Positions 15,225 to 24,704 are shown, counted from the stretch's first letter. The stretch: 64,000 nt of DNA from an uncultured Prevotellaceae bacterium (GCA_946188395.1 CAMHUU010000005.1:1-64000); one strand, 5' to 3'. Translations and numbers: made by a program. The notes: generated from the sequence alone by a model not told the origin.

Positions 15225-16287
15225 TGCTGTCCTGCTGGCCTCCTGCCAGTCGAACAGCTATAAGATCAGTGGTTCTGCAGAGGGCCTGGCTGACGGAGAC
15301 ACGCTCTTTGTCACCAGCGATTTGCTGACAGGTATCCCTAGCGACACACTCATCATCAAAGACGGAAAGTTTGAACTCAAAGGCGAGGTCGACTCTACAG
15401 CTCTTTGCATGGTATATAGTGCTGCCAGAAACGAAATCAATGCTGCATTCTTCCTGGAGCCCGGCACGATTACTATCCAGCTGACGGAACAGCCTGGCGG
15501 TTCGCGGGTTAGCGGTACATACTGCAACAACCAGTGGCAGACGCTGAACGACAGCGTGATGTCCATCGGCAAAGAGATTAACCGCATCGCCGAGCACATC
15601 TATGCCAACAGCATGCCTGAGGAAGAGCAGCAGAAAGGCATGGAGCAGATTGACCGCCTGAATCAGCGTTTTGCTGACATCGTCGTCAAAACGGCCGAGA
15701 AGAATATCGACAACGAATTCGGCTATTTCCTCTTGACCTACTATCCCGAGGAACTCATCAGCAACGAGGACCGTGCACGACTCATCAAGGAACTACCTGC
15801 CGAGATGCGAGTACGTCCGGCTATCATGCAGTTGGAGCAAGCCATCTCCGCAGCAGCCAGCACCGCTGAGGGTTCTAGCATCCAGGACTTCACGCAACGG
15901 GCTCTCGATGGTACGGAAATCAGTCTGATGGAAGAAGTCAAGAAAAACAAGATTACTGTCATCGACTTCTGGGCATCGTGGTGCGGCCCCTGCCGTCAGG
16001 AGATGCCTTTCATGATGCAGATGTACGACAAGTACCAGTCAAAAGGTCTGGGCATTGTGGGCATCTCGCTGGACAACGATGCTGATGCCTGGAAGAAAGG
16101 TACCGAGGCCCTGGGATTCACCTGGCCGCAGATGAGCGACCTGAAGGGTTGGGACAACGAGATTGCCCAGCATTTCCAGGTGACCAGCATTCCTCACACC
16201 ATCGTTGTCGACCAAAACGGCACCATCCTGCGTCGCGGTCTGCGTGGCGAACAATTGGAGACATTCGTGGCCGAACAACTGAAATAA
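15193..16287 (+). CDS. TlpA/ResA-like thioredoxin lipoprotein with DUF4369
   Basis: 364 residues from MKVSLVSILF. This start gives a lipoprotein signal with LASC (Cys at about 16), although it overlaps prs by 32 nt; the ORF-track start lies far inside prs. The N-terminal part (about 20-120) is DUF4369-like. The C-terminal thioredoxin domain carries WASWCGPC with Cys264 and Cys267, plus the cis-Pro in VTSIPHTIVVD. It is likely a periplasmic disulfide reductase of the type common in Bacteroidetes. A hairpin terminator follows at 16370-16407. Confidence 0.88.
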   Translation: MKVSLVSILFSAVLLASCQSNSYKISGSAEGLADGDTLFVTSDLLTGIPSDTLIIKDGKFELKGEVDSTALCMVYSAARNEINAAFFLEPGTITIQLTEQPGGSRVSGTYCNNQWQTLNDSVMSIGKEINRIAEHIYANSMPEEEQQKGMEQIDRLNQRFADIVVKTAEKNIDNEFGYFLLTYYPEELISNEDRARLIKELPAEMRVRPAIMQLEQAISAAASTAEGSSIQDFTQRALDGTEISLMEEVKKNKITVIDFWASWCGPCRQEMPFMMQMYDKYQSKGLGIVGISLDNDADAWKKGTEALGFTWPQMSDLKGWDNEIAQHFQVTSIPHTIVVDQNGTILRRGLRGEQLETFVAEQLK

Positions 16288-16295
16288 TAATTATT

Positions 16296-16322
16296 GGAGT
16301 TAAAAAAGTTAAAGAAGTTAAG
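16296..16322 (+). repeat. 9-nt AAGAAGTTA-type array
   Basis: GGAGTTAAAAAAGTTAAAGA AGTTAAG lies directly after the TlpA-like stop. A near-identical string follows the second SusC gene at 63458. Confidence 0.5.
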
Positions 16323-16369
16323 ACAATACTTCGTAGCATCAATAGAATATAAAGATATAATCATAGAAA

Positions 16370-16407
16370 AAGTCCAAGACTGGAGCAACAACTCGCGTCT
16401 TGGACTT
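16370..16407 (+). terminator. Bidirectional terminator between tlpA-like and DUF3127 genes
   Basis: AAGTCCAAGAC and GTCTTGGACTT form a perfect 11-bp stem with a 16-nt loop. A T-rich tail follows on the plus strand (ATTCTTTTC) and TTTTTCTA on the minus strand. It separates convergent genes. Confidence 0.8.
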
Positions 16408-16437
16408 ATTCTTTTCTGTCAACCAACACGGTCCTTC

Positions 16438-16851
16438 TTAGAAGGGCAGATCGTCGGTAGAACCTTCAGCAGGCTCCTGTGCCGGCGGGAACGGAGCAAC
16501 ATTGGCATTTGCTGCAGGAGCAGACTGCTGCGGAGCAAAGGGAGCAACACCAGCCTCGGGAGCTACAGCAACGGGAGCAGCACCACGAACAACATTATAG
16601 GCGCGGATTTCGTTGAACCAACGTCCATTATACTCGTGGGCATCAATATCGAACTGGATGGTAACATCTTCGTTCATCTGAATGTTAAACTGCTTGATAC
16701 GGTCTTCGCCAAAGATGCGGAACAGACACTTGCGAGGATACTGTCCAGGAACTTCGATAACATACTCCTGCGACATCCACGAGTTACCCGTGCGCTGCGA
16801 GACACCACTATTAGCCGGTAATACGGCAATGATTCTTCCTGTTAATTCCAT
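16438..16851 (-). CDS. DUF3127 protein (OB-fold-like, single-strand-binding type)
   Basis: A 137-residue protein. Residues 1 to about 90 match DUF3127, with MELTGRIIAVLP, QEYVIEVPGQYPRK and NGRWFNEIRAYNV forming a small beta-rich OB-like fold. The tail is Ala/Pro/Gln-rich and ends in an acidic PAEGSTDDLPF, resembling the acidic tip of SSB proteins that recruits partners. DNA binding is an inference from this layout. The convergent neighbour is the TlpA-like gene; dnaN lies divergently upstream. Confidence 0.75.
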   Translation of the reverse strand: MELTGRIIAVLPANSGVSQRTGNSWMSQEYVIEVPGQYPRKCLFRIFGEDRIKQFNIQMNEDVTIQFDIDAHEYNGRWFNEIRAYNVVRGAAPVAVAPEAGVAPFAPQQSAPAANANVAPFPPAQEPAEGSTDDLPF

Positions 16852-16943
16852 AATAATAATTGTTGTTTTATTTGTTGTTTTTTGCTTTCAGATTGCGAAA
16901 TTACGGAAAATAAATTAAAAAAGAGCATTTTTCGCCAAATATT

Positions 16944-16975
16944 TTTGCAATTGAGCAATAGTTTTTGTATTTTTG
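16944..16975 (+). promoter_or_regulatory. dnaN promoter
   Basis: TTTG-N20-TATTTTTG, matching the Bacteroidetes consensus, with the start codon about 40 nt further on. Confidence 0.75.
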
Positions 16976-17015
16976 TGCTCAATTAGAAGAATTTAAACTA
17001 AAAACAGAAATACAA

Positions 17016-18140
17016 ATGAGATTTACAGTATCCAGTACTGCACTTAGCAGCAAGCTTAACGCTCTTTCAAGAGTCATCAACAGCAAGAATTCTCTGCCTA
17101 TCTTGGCAGACTTCGTGTTCGACATTCAGGACAACGTACTCCGACTGACGGCATCCGACAGCGAGAACGTCATGAAAACAGAGGTTGTTCTGACCGAAAG
17201 CGATGGTAACGGACGCTTTGCCGTTGGCAATCACGATTTACTCGAAGCTGTCAAGGGATTCTCCGAGCAGCCCATCACCTTCGACGTCGACCTGCAGGTT
17301 AACATCGCCAAGATCAGTTATCAGAACGGTATGTTCTCACTGCCCGTCGAGAGTGCTGACGAATATCCCGCCACCCAGAGCATCAGCGACAATGCCACCG
17401 AGATTGTCATCGCCAATGCCCTGTTGGCTGAGAACATCAACCGCTCGCTGTTTGCTACTGCCCAGGACGAGCTGCGTCCCGTCATGAACGGCATCTATTT
17501 CGACCTTACCCCCGACTATCTGGCTGTAGTAGCCTCCGATGGTCACAAGCTGGTTCGCAACAAGGTGCTCAATATCCGCAGCGAGCAGCCCGCCTCGTTC
17601 ATCCTGCCTAAGAAGCCCGCTTCGCTGTTGAAGAATCTGCTGGGTAAGGACGGTGAGGATGTCATCATCCGTTTCGACGAGCGCAATGCCCAGATTGACT
17701 TTGGCGATGGCGAGATTACCTGCCGTCTCATCGAAGGCCGCTATCCCAACTACAACTCTGTCATTCCACAGAGCAACCCCAACCAGCTCACCGTCGACCG
17801 TCTCGGACTGTTGGCAGCCCTGCGCCGCGTACAGCCTTTTGCCAACGACTCTTCCAACCTGATCCGTTTCCATGTTGAGGGTGGCACGCTGCAGTTGGAT
17901 GCCGAGGACTACGACTTCTCCAAGACCGCTACCGAGCGAATGGCCTGCCAGTATGACGGCCAGCCCATGAGCATTGGTTTCAAGGGGTCTTCATTCATTG
18001 AGATTCTCAACAATTTCGATTGCACCGACGTACTCATTCAGCTGGCAGATCCCAGCCGTGCCGGACTCGTACTGCCCAGCGAACAGCCTGAGAATCAGGA
18101 TATCCTGATGCTGATGATGCCCATGCTGATCAATGATTAA
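17016..18140 (+). CDS. dnaN: DNA polymerase III beta subunit (sliding clamp)
   Basis: 374 residues from MRFTVSSTAL, 17 codons inside the ORF-track start and clear of the promoter. Three clamp domains are visible, with LSRVINSKNSLPIL and LTASDSENVMKTEV in the first and the C-terminal LPSEQP ... LMMPMLIND ending typical of the family. It forms the processivity ring for the polymerase. An exonuclease gene follows 24 nt downstream. Confidence 0.97.
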   Translation: MRFTVSSTALSSKLNALSRVINSKNSLPILADFVFDIQDNVLRLTASDSENVMKTEVVLTESDGNGRFAVGNHDLLEAVKGFSEQPITFDVDLQVNIAKISYQNGMFSLPVESADEYPATQSISDNATEIVIANALLAENINRSLFATAQDELRPVMNGIYFDLTPDYLAVVASDGHKLVRNKVLNIRSEQPASFILPKKPASLLKNLLGKDGEDVIIRFDERNAQIDFGDGEITCRLIEGRYPNYNSVIPQSNPNQLTVDRLGLLAALRRVQPFANDSSNLIRFHVEGGTLQLDAEDYDFSKTATERMACQYDGQPMSIGFKGSSFIEILNNFDCTDVLIQLADPSRAGLVLPSEQPENQDILMLMMPMLIND

Positions 18141-18164
18141 GAAGCGAAGAAGTAAGGAGACATT

Positions 18165-18977
18165 ATGAAACTGAACTTACAGAAACCACTCGTCGTTTTC
18201 GATGTCGAGACTACTGGTCTTGACCTTGTCAAAGACCGTATCATCCAGATATCATATATTAAGGTATATCCCGACGGACGTGAGGAAAGGGGTAACGAAC
18301 TTATCAATCCCGAGAAACCCCTTGATCCGTTTATCACCCAACTCACCGGATTTACCGACGACGATTTGAAGGACAAACCCACCTTCAAACAGCTGGCTAA
18401 GAAACTGGAAGAAATCTTTAAGGGCAGCGACATCGCCGGCTTCAACTCCAATTTCTTCGACGTCCCCCTGCTGGCTGAAGAGTTCCTGCGTGCAGGCATA
18501 GACTTCGACTTCTCCAAGAGCCGCCTCATCGACGCATGCACCATCTTCAAGAAGATGGAACGCCGCAATCTGGCCTCGGCCTACAAATTCTACTGTGGCC
18601 GCAAGATGGAGGACGACTTCGAAGCTCATCGTGCCGACCAGGATACCGAAGCCACCTATCGCGTGCTGATGGGCGAGCTCGACAAGTATGCCCCGGGTGC
18701 CAACGAGGATCCCGAGAAGGTGCTCGAGAACGATATGGACAAGCTTGCAGAATTCTCGAAGCAGAATGACAATGTCGACTTTGCAGGCCGCATCGTCTGG
18801 GGCGAGGTCGATGGTGTACGCACCGAGGTGTTCAACTTCGGCAAACACAAGGGACTCCCCGTTGCAAAAGTACTGCAGATGGATCCTGGCTACTACAGCT
18901 GGATTCTTGCTGGTGATTTCACCTATAATACCAAACAGGTGCTGACCCGCATTCGCCTACGCGAAGCCAACAAATAA
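18165..18977 (+). CDS. DEDD 3'-5' exonuclease (PolIII epsilon-like)
   Basis: A 270-residue nuclease. ExoI motif FDVETTGL is near residue 13, ExoII FNSNFFDVPLLAEEF near 92, and ExoIII HRADQDTEATYRVL near 155. The C-terminal part (about 220-265) with FGKHKGLPVAKVLQMDPGYYSWIL looks like the DUF3820 add-on. Being next to dnaN fits a proofreading or repair role, although it is not necessarily the replicative epsilon subunit. A terminator follows at 18982. Confidence 0.9.
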   Translation: MKLNLQKPLVVFDVETTGLDLVKDRIIQISYIKVYPDGREERGNELINPEKPLDPFITQLTGFTDDDLKDKPTFKQLAKKLEEIFKGSDIAGFNSNFFDVPLLAEEFLRAGIDFDFSKSRLIDACTIFKKMERRNLASAYKFYCGRKMEDDFEAHRADQDTEATYRVLMGELDKYAPGANEDPEKVLENDMDKLAEFSKQNDNVDFAGRIVWGEVDGVRTEVFNFGKHKGLPVAKVLQMDPGYYSWILAGDFTYNTKQVLTRIRLREANK

Positions 18978-18981
18978 ATGT

Positions 18982-19005
18982 GAAACGGGGTTTCGGCCCC
19001 GTTTC
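18982..19005 (+). terminator. Terminator after the exonuclease gene
   Basis: GAAACGGGG-tttcgg-CCCCGTTTC hairpin with only a weak T-tail, ending 17 nt before the coaBC start. Confidence 0.75.
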
Positions 19006-19022
19006 TTCATCAAATAACAACC

Positions 19023-20225
19023 ATGCTCAAAGGAAAGAAAATCGTATTAGGCATTACAGGTTCCATTGCCGCCTATAAGGCTTGTCTCATCATCCGCGCC
19101 CTTGTCAAGGCAGGAGCCGAGGTACAGGTAGTCATCACACCTGCCGGTAAGGAGTTTATCACTCCGATAACGCTCTCGGCACTCACACAAAAACCCGTCA
19201 TCAGCGACTTTTTCTCGCAGCGCGACGGCACGTGGCACTCGCATGTGTCGCTGGGTCTGTGGGCCGACGCCATGCTTATCGCTCCCTGTACGGCATCAAC
19301 ATTGGGAAAGATGGCCAATGGCATTGCCGACAATATGCTGATTACCACCTACCTTTCCATGAAGGCTCCTGTGTTCATCGCTCCCGCTATGGACCTCGAC
19401 ATGTATCAGCATCCCACCACACAACAGAATATGCAGCGCCTGAAGAGTTTCGGCAATCATATCATAGAACCTCAGAGTGGTTTCCTCGCTTCCGGACTAG
19501 AAGGCAAGGGCCGCATGGAGGAACCTGAGCAGATTGTGGCCTGTCTCGACCATTTCTTTGAGCAGAAGAATTTGCAGGGAAAGCATATTATGATTACAGC
19601 AGGCCCTACGCATGAGAAGATAGACCCAGTTCGTTTCATCGGCAACTACTCCAGTGGCAAGATGGGGTTTGCCCTGGCCGAGGAGTGTGTACGGCGCGGA
19701 GCCAAGGTCACCCTCATCGCAGGACCCGTCAGCGCACAATTGTCTCCTATCGCCTCACAACAAATCGACCGCATTAACGTGGAGAGTTGTCAGGATATGT
19801 ATGACGCTGCCACCAAGGTATTCCCCCAATGTGATGGTGCTATACTCTGTGCTGCTGTAGCTGACTTCCGTCCTGAACAGATGGCTACACAGAAGATCAA
19901 GCGCGAGGGCGACGAACTGGTGCTTCGTCTGACGCCTAACCCCGACATTGCCGCAGAACTGGGACACATGAAGCGCGAGGGGCAAGTGTTGGTGGGCTTT
20001 GCCCTGGAAACCAACGACGAGCAGGCCAACGCACAAAAAAAGCTACAGAAGAAGAACCTTGACTTCATTGTGCTGAATTCTCTGCGCAACGAAGGCACCT
20101 GCTTCCAATCTGACGAGAACCAGATTAGCATCATCTCGTCTTCAGGTCTGCGGGATTTCGAACGCAAGTCCAAGCAGGACGTTGCCCGCGATATCATTGA
20201 CTATCTGGTAGCGCTATTTCTATAA
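19023..20225 (+). CDS. coaBC: Bifunctional phosphopantothenoylcysteine decarboxylase/phosphopantothenate-cysteine ligase
   Basis: A 400-residue CoA biosynthesis enzyme. The N-terminal flavoprotein decarboxylase has GITGSIAAYKA, the catalytic His in GTWHSHVSLG, and PAMDLDMYQHP. The C-terminal CTP-dependent ligase (from about 185) has TAGPTHEKIDPVRFIGNYSSGKMG. Its TAA overlaps the next ATG (TAATG), so translation of the SpoU gene is probably coupled. Confidence 0.95.
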   Translation: MLKGKKIVLGITGSIAAYKACLIIRALVKAGAEVQVVITPAGKEFITPITLSALTQKPVISDFFSQRDGTWHSHVSLGLWADAMLIAPCTASTLGKMANGIADNMLITTYLSMKAPVFIAPAMDLDMYQHPTTQQNMQRLKSFGNHIIEPQSGFLASGLEGKGRMEEPEQIVACLDHFFEQKNLQGKHIMITAGPTHEKIDPVRFIGNYSSGKMGFALAEECVRRGAKVTLIAGPVSAQLSPIASQQIDRINVESCQDMYDAATKVFPQCDGAILCAAVADFRPEQMATQKIKREGDELVLRLTPNPDIAAELGHMKREGQVLVGFALETNDEQANAQKKLQKKNLDFIVLNSLRNEGTCFQSDENQISIISSSGLRDFERKSKQDVARDIIDYLVALFL

Positions 20226-21019
20226 TGACAGAAATCACCTCACTAGACGACCCTCGCGTCAGTCCATACAGCCGACTCACCGAGGCACAATTGCGCATGG
20301 AACTGGAGCCCGACAAAGGCTTGTTCATTGCCGAGAGCCCCAAAGTCATCCGTGTGGCGCTCGACGCCGGGTGGGAACCCATGTCCCTGCTTTGTGAAAA
20401 GAAACATATCGAGGGCGATGCCCGTGATATCATCGAACGATTATCCTCGCGCGTACCTATTTTTACTGGTAGTCGCGAACTGCTCGCTCAACTGACGGGC
20501 TACACCCTGACTCGAGGCGTACTGTGTGCCATGCACCGTCGACCGTTCCCCAACCTTGCCGATGTGCTCCGCAATACCCGCCGTGTCGTGGTCATCGAAG
20601 CCGTCACGGATACCACCAACATCGGGGCTATCTTCCGTTCTGCAGCAGCACTGGGCATCGATGCCGTATTGCTCACCCGCGACACCTGCGACCCGCTGAA
20701 CCGCCGAGCCGTACGTGTATCGATGGGCAGTGTGTTCCTCGTGCCTTGGACGTGGCTCGACGCCCCCATTTCTACACTCCATGAATATGACTTCCGCACA
20801 GCAGCCATGGCCCTTTCCGACCAAAGCATCCCATTGGACGATGCCCGTCTGAAAGCAGAGCCTCGGCTGGCCATCATCATGGGTACCGAGGGCGATGGTC
20901 TACCCCAGCAGACCATCAGCGATGCCGACTATACCGTCCGCATCCCCATGGCCCACGGGGTCGATTCCCTGAATGTCGCTGCCGCAGCTGCTGTTGCATT
21001 CTGGGAGTTATGCAAATGA
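20225..21019 (+). CDS. TrmH/SpoU family RNA 2'-O-methyltransferase
   Basis: A 264-residue SPOUT methylase. An N-terminal substrate-binding domain (about 1-100) is followed by the knot domain with TDTTNIGAIFRSAAALGID, IIMGTEGDGLP and the SAM-binding IPMAHGVDSLNVAAAAAV. It methylates a ribose in rRNA or tRNA; the target base cannot be told from sequence. It is translationally coupled to coaBC and closed by the hairpin at 21025. Confidence 0.9.
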   Translation: MTEITSLDDPRVSPYSRLTEAQLRMELEPDKGLFIAESPKVIRVALDAGWEPMSLLCEKKHIEGDARDIIERLSSRVPIFTGSRELLAQLTGYTLTRGVLCAMHRRPFPNLADVLRNTRRVVVIEAVTDTTNIGAIFRSAAALGIDAVLLTRDTCDPLNRRAVRVSMGSVFLVPWTWLDAPISTLHEYDFRTAAMALSDQSIPLDDARLKAEPRLAIIMGTEGDGLPQQTISDADYTVRIPMAHGVDSLNVAAAAAVAFWELCK

Positions 21020-21024
21020 AGGTC

Positions 21025-21045
21025 TTTTGCTATGGAATAGCAAAA
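21025..21045 (+). terminator. Bidirectional terminator between the SpoU gene and nspC
   Basis: TTTTGCTAT-GGA-ATAGCAAAA, a perfect 9-bp stem with T-runs on both strands between convergent genes. Confidence 0.75.
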
Positions 21046-21056
21046 TACGATACTGC

Positions 21057-22160
21057 TTAATCCATCCTATCGCGATAGTCTTCGTAACTGAAACTGCGAA
21101 GCACTTCCAGTCTGCCGTCTGCACGAAGCATACAGATGGCAGGATGGCTGATGCCGTTAAAGGTATTGGTCTTCACAGTGGTATAGTGAATCATGTCCTC
21201 GAATACAATTTCTTCGCCAACCTTCAACTCATGGTCGAACTGCCAATAGCCCATAAAGTCACCCGATAGGCAGCTGTTACCGCCTAATCTATACCCTCCC
21301 TCATCCACGTGCACGGCACCACGCACCTCGGGAAAATAAGGCATTTCCAGGCAGTCAGGCATGTGGCAGGTGAAGCTGACGTCAAGAATAGCCGTACGGA
21401 TGCCCTTATCCTCAACCACGTCGACCACCTGTGCTACCAACGGACCCGTCTGCCAAGCAAAGGCGCTTCCGGGTTCGAAGATGACCTTCAGGTGTGGCCA
21501 GCGAGCATGGAACGCCTGCATCATACTGACCAATAGTTCGATATCGTAGTCGCTACGCGTCACCAAGTGTCCGCCTCCGAAGTTAATCCACTCCAATTGC
21601 GGAAACCACCGTGAAAACTTATCCTCGATATGCTTCAGGGAACGCTGAAACACATCTGCCCCACTCTCGCAATGGCAATGACAGTGGAATCCGCGAATGT
21701 CGCCGGGCAATTGCTCGGGCAACTTGTCGGCTGTCACTCCGAAGCGCGTTCCCGGAGCACAGGGGTTATACAGCATCGTACCCACCTCCGAGTATTCAGG
21801 ATTCACGCGCAGTCCAATGGAACAAGCCGTTGCACGCTGGTGGAAGCGTTCATACTGACTCAGCGAATTAAACGTCAGATGACTCGAACAACTCACTATC
21901 TCGTCAAACTCGTCGTCCTTGTAAGCTGGCGAATAGGTGTGCGCCTTCGCTCCAAACTCCTCAAAAGCCAGACGGGCTTCCGACAGCGAGCTGGCCGTCG
22001 TTGAGTGGATGTATTCTTTGAAAATGGGGAACGTCTTCCATAGGGCAAAAGCCTTGAAGGCCAGTATCCACTCGGAATCAGTACGGCGTGCCACGTCGCT
22101 GATCAGCGCCAGATTCCGGCGCAGCAGCTGCTCCTCAATCATATAGTAGGGTGTCTTCAT
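21057..22160 (-). CDS. nspC: Carboxynorspermidine decarboxylase
   Basis: A 367-residue PLP-dependent alanine-racemase-fold decarboxylase of polyamine synthesis. The PLP lysine is in WILAFKAFALW near residue 33; WINFGGGHLVTRSDYD and FEPGSAFAW bind the cofactor phosphate. It makes norspermidine or spermidine from the carboxy precursor. It is last in a four-gene minus-strand operon and overlaps maf by 4 nt (ATGA). No carboxyspermidine dehydrogenase lies alongside. Confidence 0.93.
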   Translation of the reverse strand: MKTPYYMIEEQLLRRNLALISDVARRTDSEWILAFKAFALWKTFPIFKEYIHSTTASSLSEARLAFEEFGAKAHTYSPAYKDDEFDEIVSCSSHLTFNSLSQYERFHQRATACSIGLRVNPEYSEVGTMLYNPCAPGTRFGVTADKLPEQLPGDIRGFHCHCHCESGADVFQRSLKHIEDKFSRWFPQLEWINFGGGHLVTRSDYDIELLVSMMQAFHARWPHLKVIFEPGSAFAWQTGPLVAQVVDVVEDKGIRTAILDVSFTCHMPDCLEMPYFPEVRGAVHVDEGGYRLGGNSCLSGDFMGYWQFDHELKVGEEIVFEDMIHYTTVKTNTFNGISHPAICMLRADGRLEVLRSFSYEDYRDRMD

Positions 22161-22732
22161 TTCGCGAATGTTTTCAGTGCTTCATAGATGCGTTGCACGG
22201 GCAGTCCCATGACATTAAAATAACTGCCGCTCATACCCGTCACTCCAATGTGGCCTATCCATTCCTGAATACCATAGGCGCCGGCCTTATCGAAGGGGCG
22301 ATAATGAGTCACGTAATAGTCTATCTCCTCGTCGCTGAGATTTTTGAATGTCACATCGGTCTCTACCGAGAAACTCATCTGGCGTTCCTTGGTAGTCAAT
22401 GTGACACCCGTTATCACTTGATGCGTCTGTCCACTCAACTGTCGAAGCATGCTAGAAGCCTCATTGGCATCATGGGGTTTACCCATTACCTTCGAGCCCA
22501 AGACCACGATGGTATCTGCCGTAATTACCAACTCGTCACCAGCCATCGTCTCGCGATAGGCCGTAGCCTTCTTCTTTGCTATATATTCGGCAATGTCCTG
22601 AATTGGCAGTGTGTCAGGATAGCTCTCGTCAATACCATCCATGACGCGCACCTCGAAAGGCACGTCGATACCAGCCAACAACTCCTTCCGCCTCGGCGAA
22701 TTCGATGCCAATATGATCTTATAGGTAATCAT
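22157..22732 (-). CDS. maf: Maf-like nucleotide pyrophosphatase
   Basis: A 191-residue house-cleaning nucleotidase with the signature ILASNSPRRKELLAG near the N-terminus and TADTIVVLGSKVMGKP near 70. Maf proteins hydrolyse non-canonical or dTTP/UTP nucleotides. It follows kdsC by 22 nt and overlaps nspC. Confidence 0.93.
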   Translation of the reverse strand: MITYKIILASNSPRRKELLAGIDVPFEVRVMDGIDESYPDTLPIQDIAEYIAKKKATAYRETMAGDELVITADTIVVLGSKVMGKPHDANEASSMLRQLSGQTHQVITGVTLTTKERQMSFSVETDVTFKNLSDEEIDYYVTHYRPFDKAGAYGIQEWIGHIGVTGMSGSYFNVMGLPVQRIYEALKTFAK

Positions 22733-22754
22733 AAACTTCCAATTTCAAACGTCA

Positions 22755-23273
22755 TCACCATCCGAATGCGTTTTCTTGTTGCAACCACTTACCCTGAGCC
22801 TTCAGCGTCTGCTCTATCACATCACGACCACAGCCCCTGCCACCATAGTAGTCGCTTACATAGATGCTTGCCTGCTTGATTTCCGGACAAGCATCCTTCG
22901 GACATACAGGACAGCCTACACGATGCATAATTTCCAAGTCGGGAATGTCGTCGCCCATATACATCACCTCGTCGTCCTTGTAGCCATACTTCGTCACGTA
23001 TTCCTCGTAGGTCTTAATCTTCACTGCTGCTCCCAGATAGATATCCTCCACGCCGAGACCCTCGTAGCGCAACCCCACCGACTCAACCTTGCAGCCGGTG
23101 ATGATGGCAATGCGCAGTCCAAGTTTCATAGCTAACTGGATGGCATAGCCATCCTTGATGTTTACCGTCCGACAGGGCACGCCGTCCAGTCCCAGGGGGA
23201 TAGTCTCCGACGACAGCACACCATCTATATCGAAGATGATGGTTCGTATTTTCTTCAGATTGTAATCAATCAT
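22755..23273 (-). CDS. kdsC: KdsC-like HAD phosphatase (Kdo-8-phosphate phosphatase)
   Basis: A 172-residue C0-type HAD enzyme. Motif I is [12 protein letters not shown] with the nucleophile Asp, motif II ITGCKV, and motif [14 protein letters not shown]. It has no cap domain, which matches the tetrameric KdsC family that releases Kdo for lipopolysaccharide. Kdo-8-P specificity is inferred from overall similarity. Confidence 0.85.
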   Translation of the reverse strand: MIDYNLKKIRTIIFDIDGVLSSETIPLGLDGVPCRTVNIKDGYAIQLAMKLGLRIAIITGCKVESVGLRYEGLGVEDIYLGAAVKIKTYEEYVTKYGYKDDEVMYMGDDIPDLEIMHRVGCPVCPKDACPEIKQASIYVSDYYGGRGCGRDVIEQTLKAQGKWLQQENAFGW

Positions 23274-23284
23274 GATGCTTTGTT

Positions 23285-24022
23285 TTATTCTTTGTTGATG
23301 GATGGTTGCGTAGCATACTCGTGGATATGCTGCGACATCAGCTGGTAGATGCGTTGCAGGTCGGGTTGCTCAGCCAACAGGTTGCTTTGCATGCCGATGA
23401 CATTTTCGTCGTAGCGCACGGCAGGTCCCGTTTGGGCCTGACGCGGGTGAAGTTCGTGCACCTTGCGTGCCGTCTCGTCAATCAAGGGCAGCATTACGTT
23501 GAATGGCAGTCCATGTTGTTCCAACACCGATGCGGCCATGTCGTAGCAGTGGTTGGCAAAGTTGCAGGCGAAAACCGCTGCCAAGTGCAAATACTTGCGT
23601 TCGTCGGTGGTCAGCTCATATATTCTCTGGCTTATACTCCCGGCCAGCACCTGCAGCGTAGCCATCGTCTCCGGGCCGTCGGCTTCTAGGAACAAGGGTA
23701 TCACGCTGAAGTCCGCCTGGCGCTCCTTCGAGAACGTCTGCATGGGGTAGAACACCCCATAGCGCGTAGTGTGGTCCTCGAACAACTTCAGCGACATCGA
23801 CCCTGCCGTATGCACAAACAGCTGGTCCTCCCTACCCTTCGTGGCTTCACGGATGACGTCCAGCAGTGCTGAGTCCTTCACAGCAATGATAAAGACGTCC
23901 GCCTCACACGGCAACCCCTCCAGCGTACGGCTGTTGATGCTCGTCACCTTGTGGCCAGCCTGCCTCAGCGCCCTGTCAAGATTCGTTGCAAGCCGTCCCC
24001 GGCCGATAAGTACGATTTTCAT
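23285..24022 (-). CDS. Rossmann-fold/DUF2520 oxidoreductase-like protein
   Basis: A 245-residue protein. The N-terminal NADP-binding fold has [21 protein letters not shown]. The C-terminal DUF2520 helical domain has [21 protein letters not shown]. The layout resembles ketopantoate or F420-dependent NADP reductases, but the substrate is unknown. It is first gene of the operon with kdsC, maf and nspC, starting 56 nt after the nitroreductase stop. Confidence 0.8.
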   Translation of the reverse strand: MKIVLIGRGRLATNLDRALRQAGHKVTSINSRTLEGLPCEADVFIIAVKDSALLDVIREATKGREDQLFVHTAGSMSLKLFEDHTTRYGVFYPMQTFSKERQADFSVIPLFLEADGPETMATLQVLAGSISQRIYELTTDERKYLHLAAVFACNFANHCYDMAASVLEQHGLPFNVMLPLIDETARKVHELHPRQAQTGPAVRYDENVIGMQSNLLAEQPDLQRIYQLMSQHIHEYATQPSINKE

Positions 24023-24078
24023 TGTTTCGCTAATTCGAAAAAACGATATTACGTTATTACGGGATAATGTTATAACGA

Positions 24079-24609
24079 TTAGTATTTATCCAAGTGCACG
24101 TTCTCCCATTTCAGCTTGTCCTCGTTCTGCGGCTTGCGCTCGTCAGCCTTGTGACCTAACGCCAGGATACACAGACACGACAGGTTCTCGGGAATGCCCA
24201 GCACTCCCTGAATCACTGTGTCAGCACTGGTGCCATCCGTCAGTCCGCGTCCACGCATCTGAATCCAGCACGATCCCAATCCCAGCGCCTCTGCCTGATA
24301 CTGCATCGAGATGGCTGCTATAGAGCCGTCCTCCACCCAACAATCGTTCTGCATCGGGTCGCCCAGCACCACAATAGCCAGCGGGGCATTCTTCAGAAAC
24401 TGCCCTCCCAAGTCTTTCGCGTCCGACAGTTTTTCCAGGTCCATCTTGTCATCGACCACCACAAACTCCCAGCCACGCTGTCCTTTCGACGTCGGCGACA
24501 TCAGTGCCGCACGCAAAATCAGTTTCACATCTTCACCGTCGATCTCCTCGTCCGTGAATTTACGGTGCGACCGCCGCATCTGAACCAAATCCTTAAATTC
24601 CATCGTCAT
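24079..24609 (-). CDS. Nitroreductase family flavoprotein
   Basis: About 176 residues from MTMEFKDLVQ; an alternative start is two codons in. The ORF-track start runs through the promoter. The FMN-binding N-terminus MRRSHRKFTDEEID, the middle LKNAPLAIVVLGDP and the C-terminal GLGSCWIQMRGRG ... CILALGHKADERKP are typical. It would be an NAD(P)H-dependent reductase of unknown substrate. Promoter at 24640-24670. Confidence 0.9.
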   Translation of the reverse strand: MTMEFKDLVQMRRSHRKFTDEEIDGEDVKLILRAALMSPTSKGQRGWEFVVVDDKMDLEKLSDAKDLGGQFLKNAPLAIVVLGDPMQNDCWVEDGSIAAISMQYQAEALGLGSCWIQMRGRGLTDGTSADTVIQGVLGIPENLSCLCILALGHKADERKPQNEDKLKWENVHLDKY

Positions 24610-24639
24610 TCTTTTCTTTGTTTTATATGTTTCCGCCTG

Positions 24640-24670
24640 CGAAGGTACAAAAAAGTGAGCAAAATGCACA
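24640..24670 (-). promoter_or_regulatory. Nitroreductase promoter (conserved-spacer type)
   Basis: On the minus strand TACCTTCG is preceded by CATTTTGCTCACTTTTTTG, almost the same spacer as the promoters at 5481 and 10367. The -33 box is weak (TTGTG). Confidence 0.55.
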
Positions 24671-24704
24671 ATAAATAAAGATTTATTTTCGTTTTCGAGC
24701 AAAG

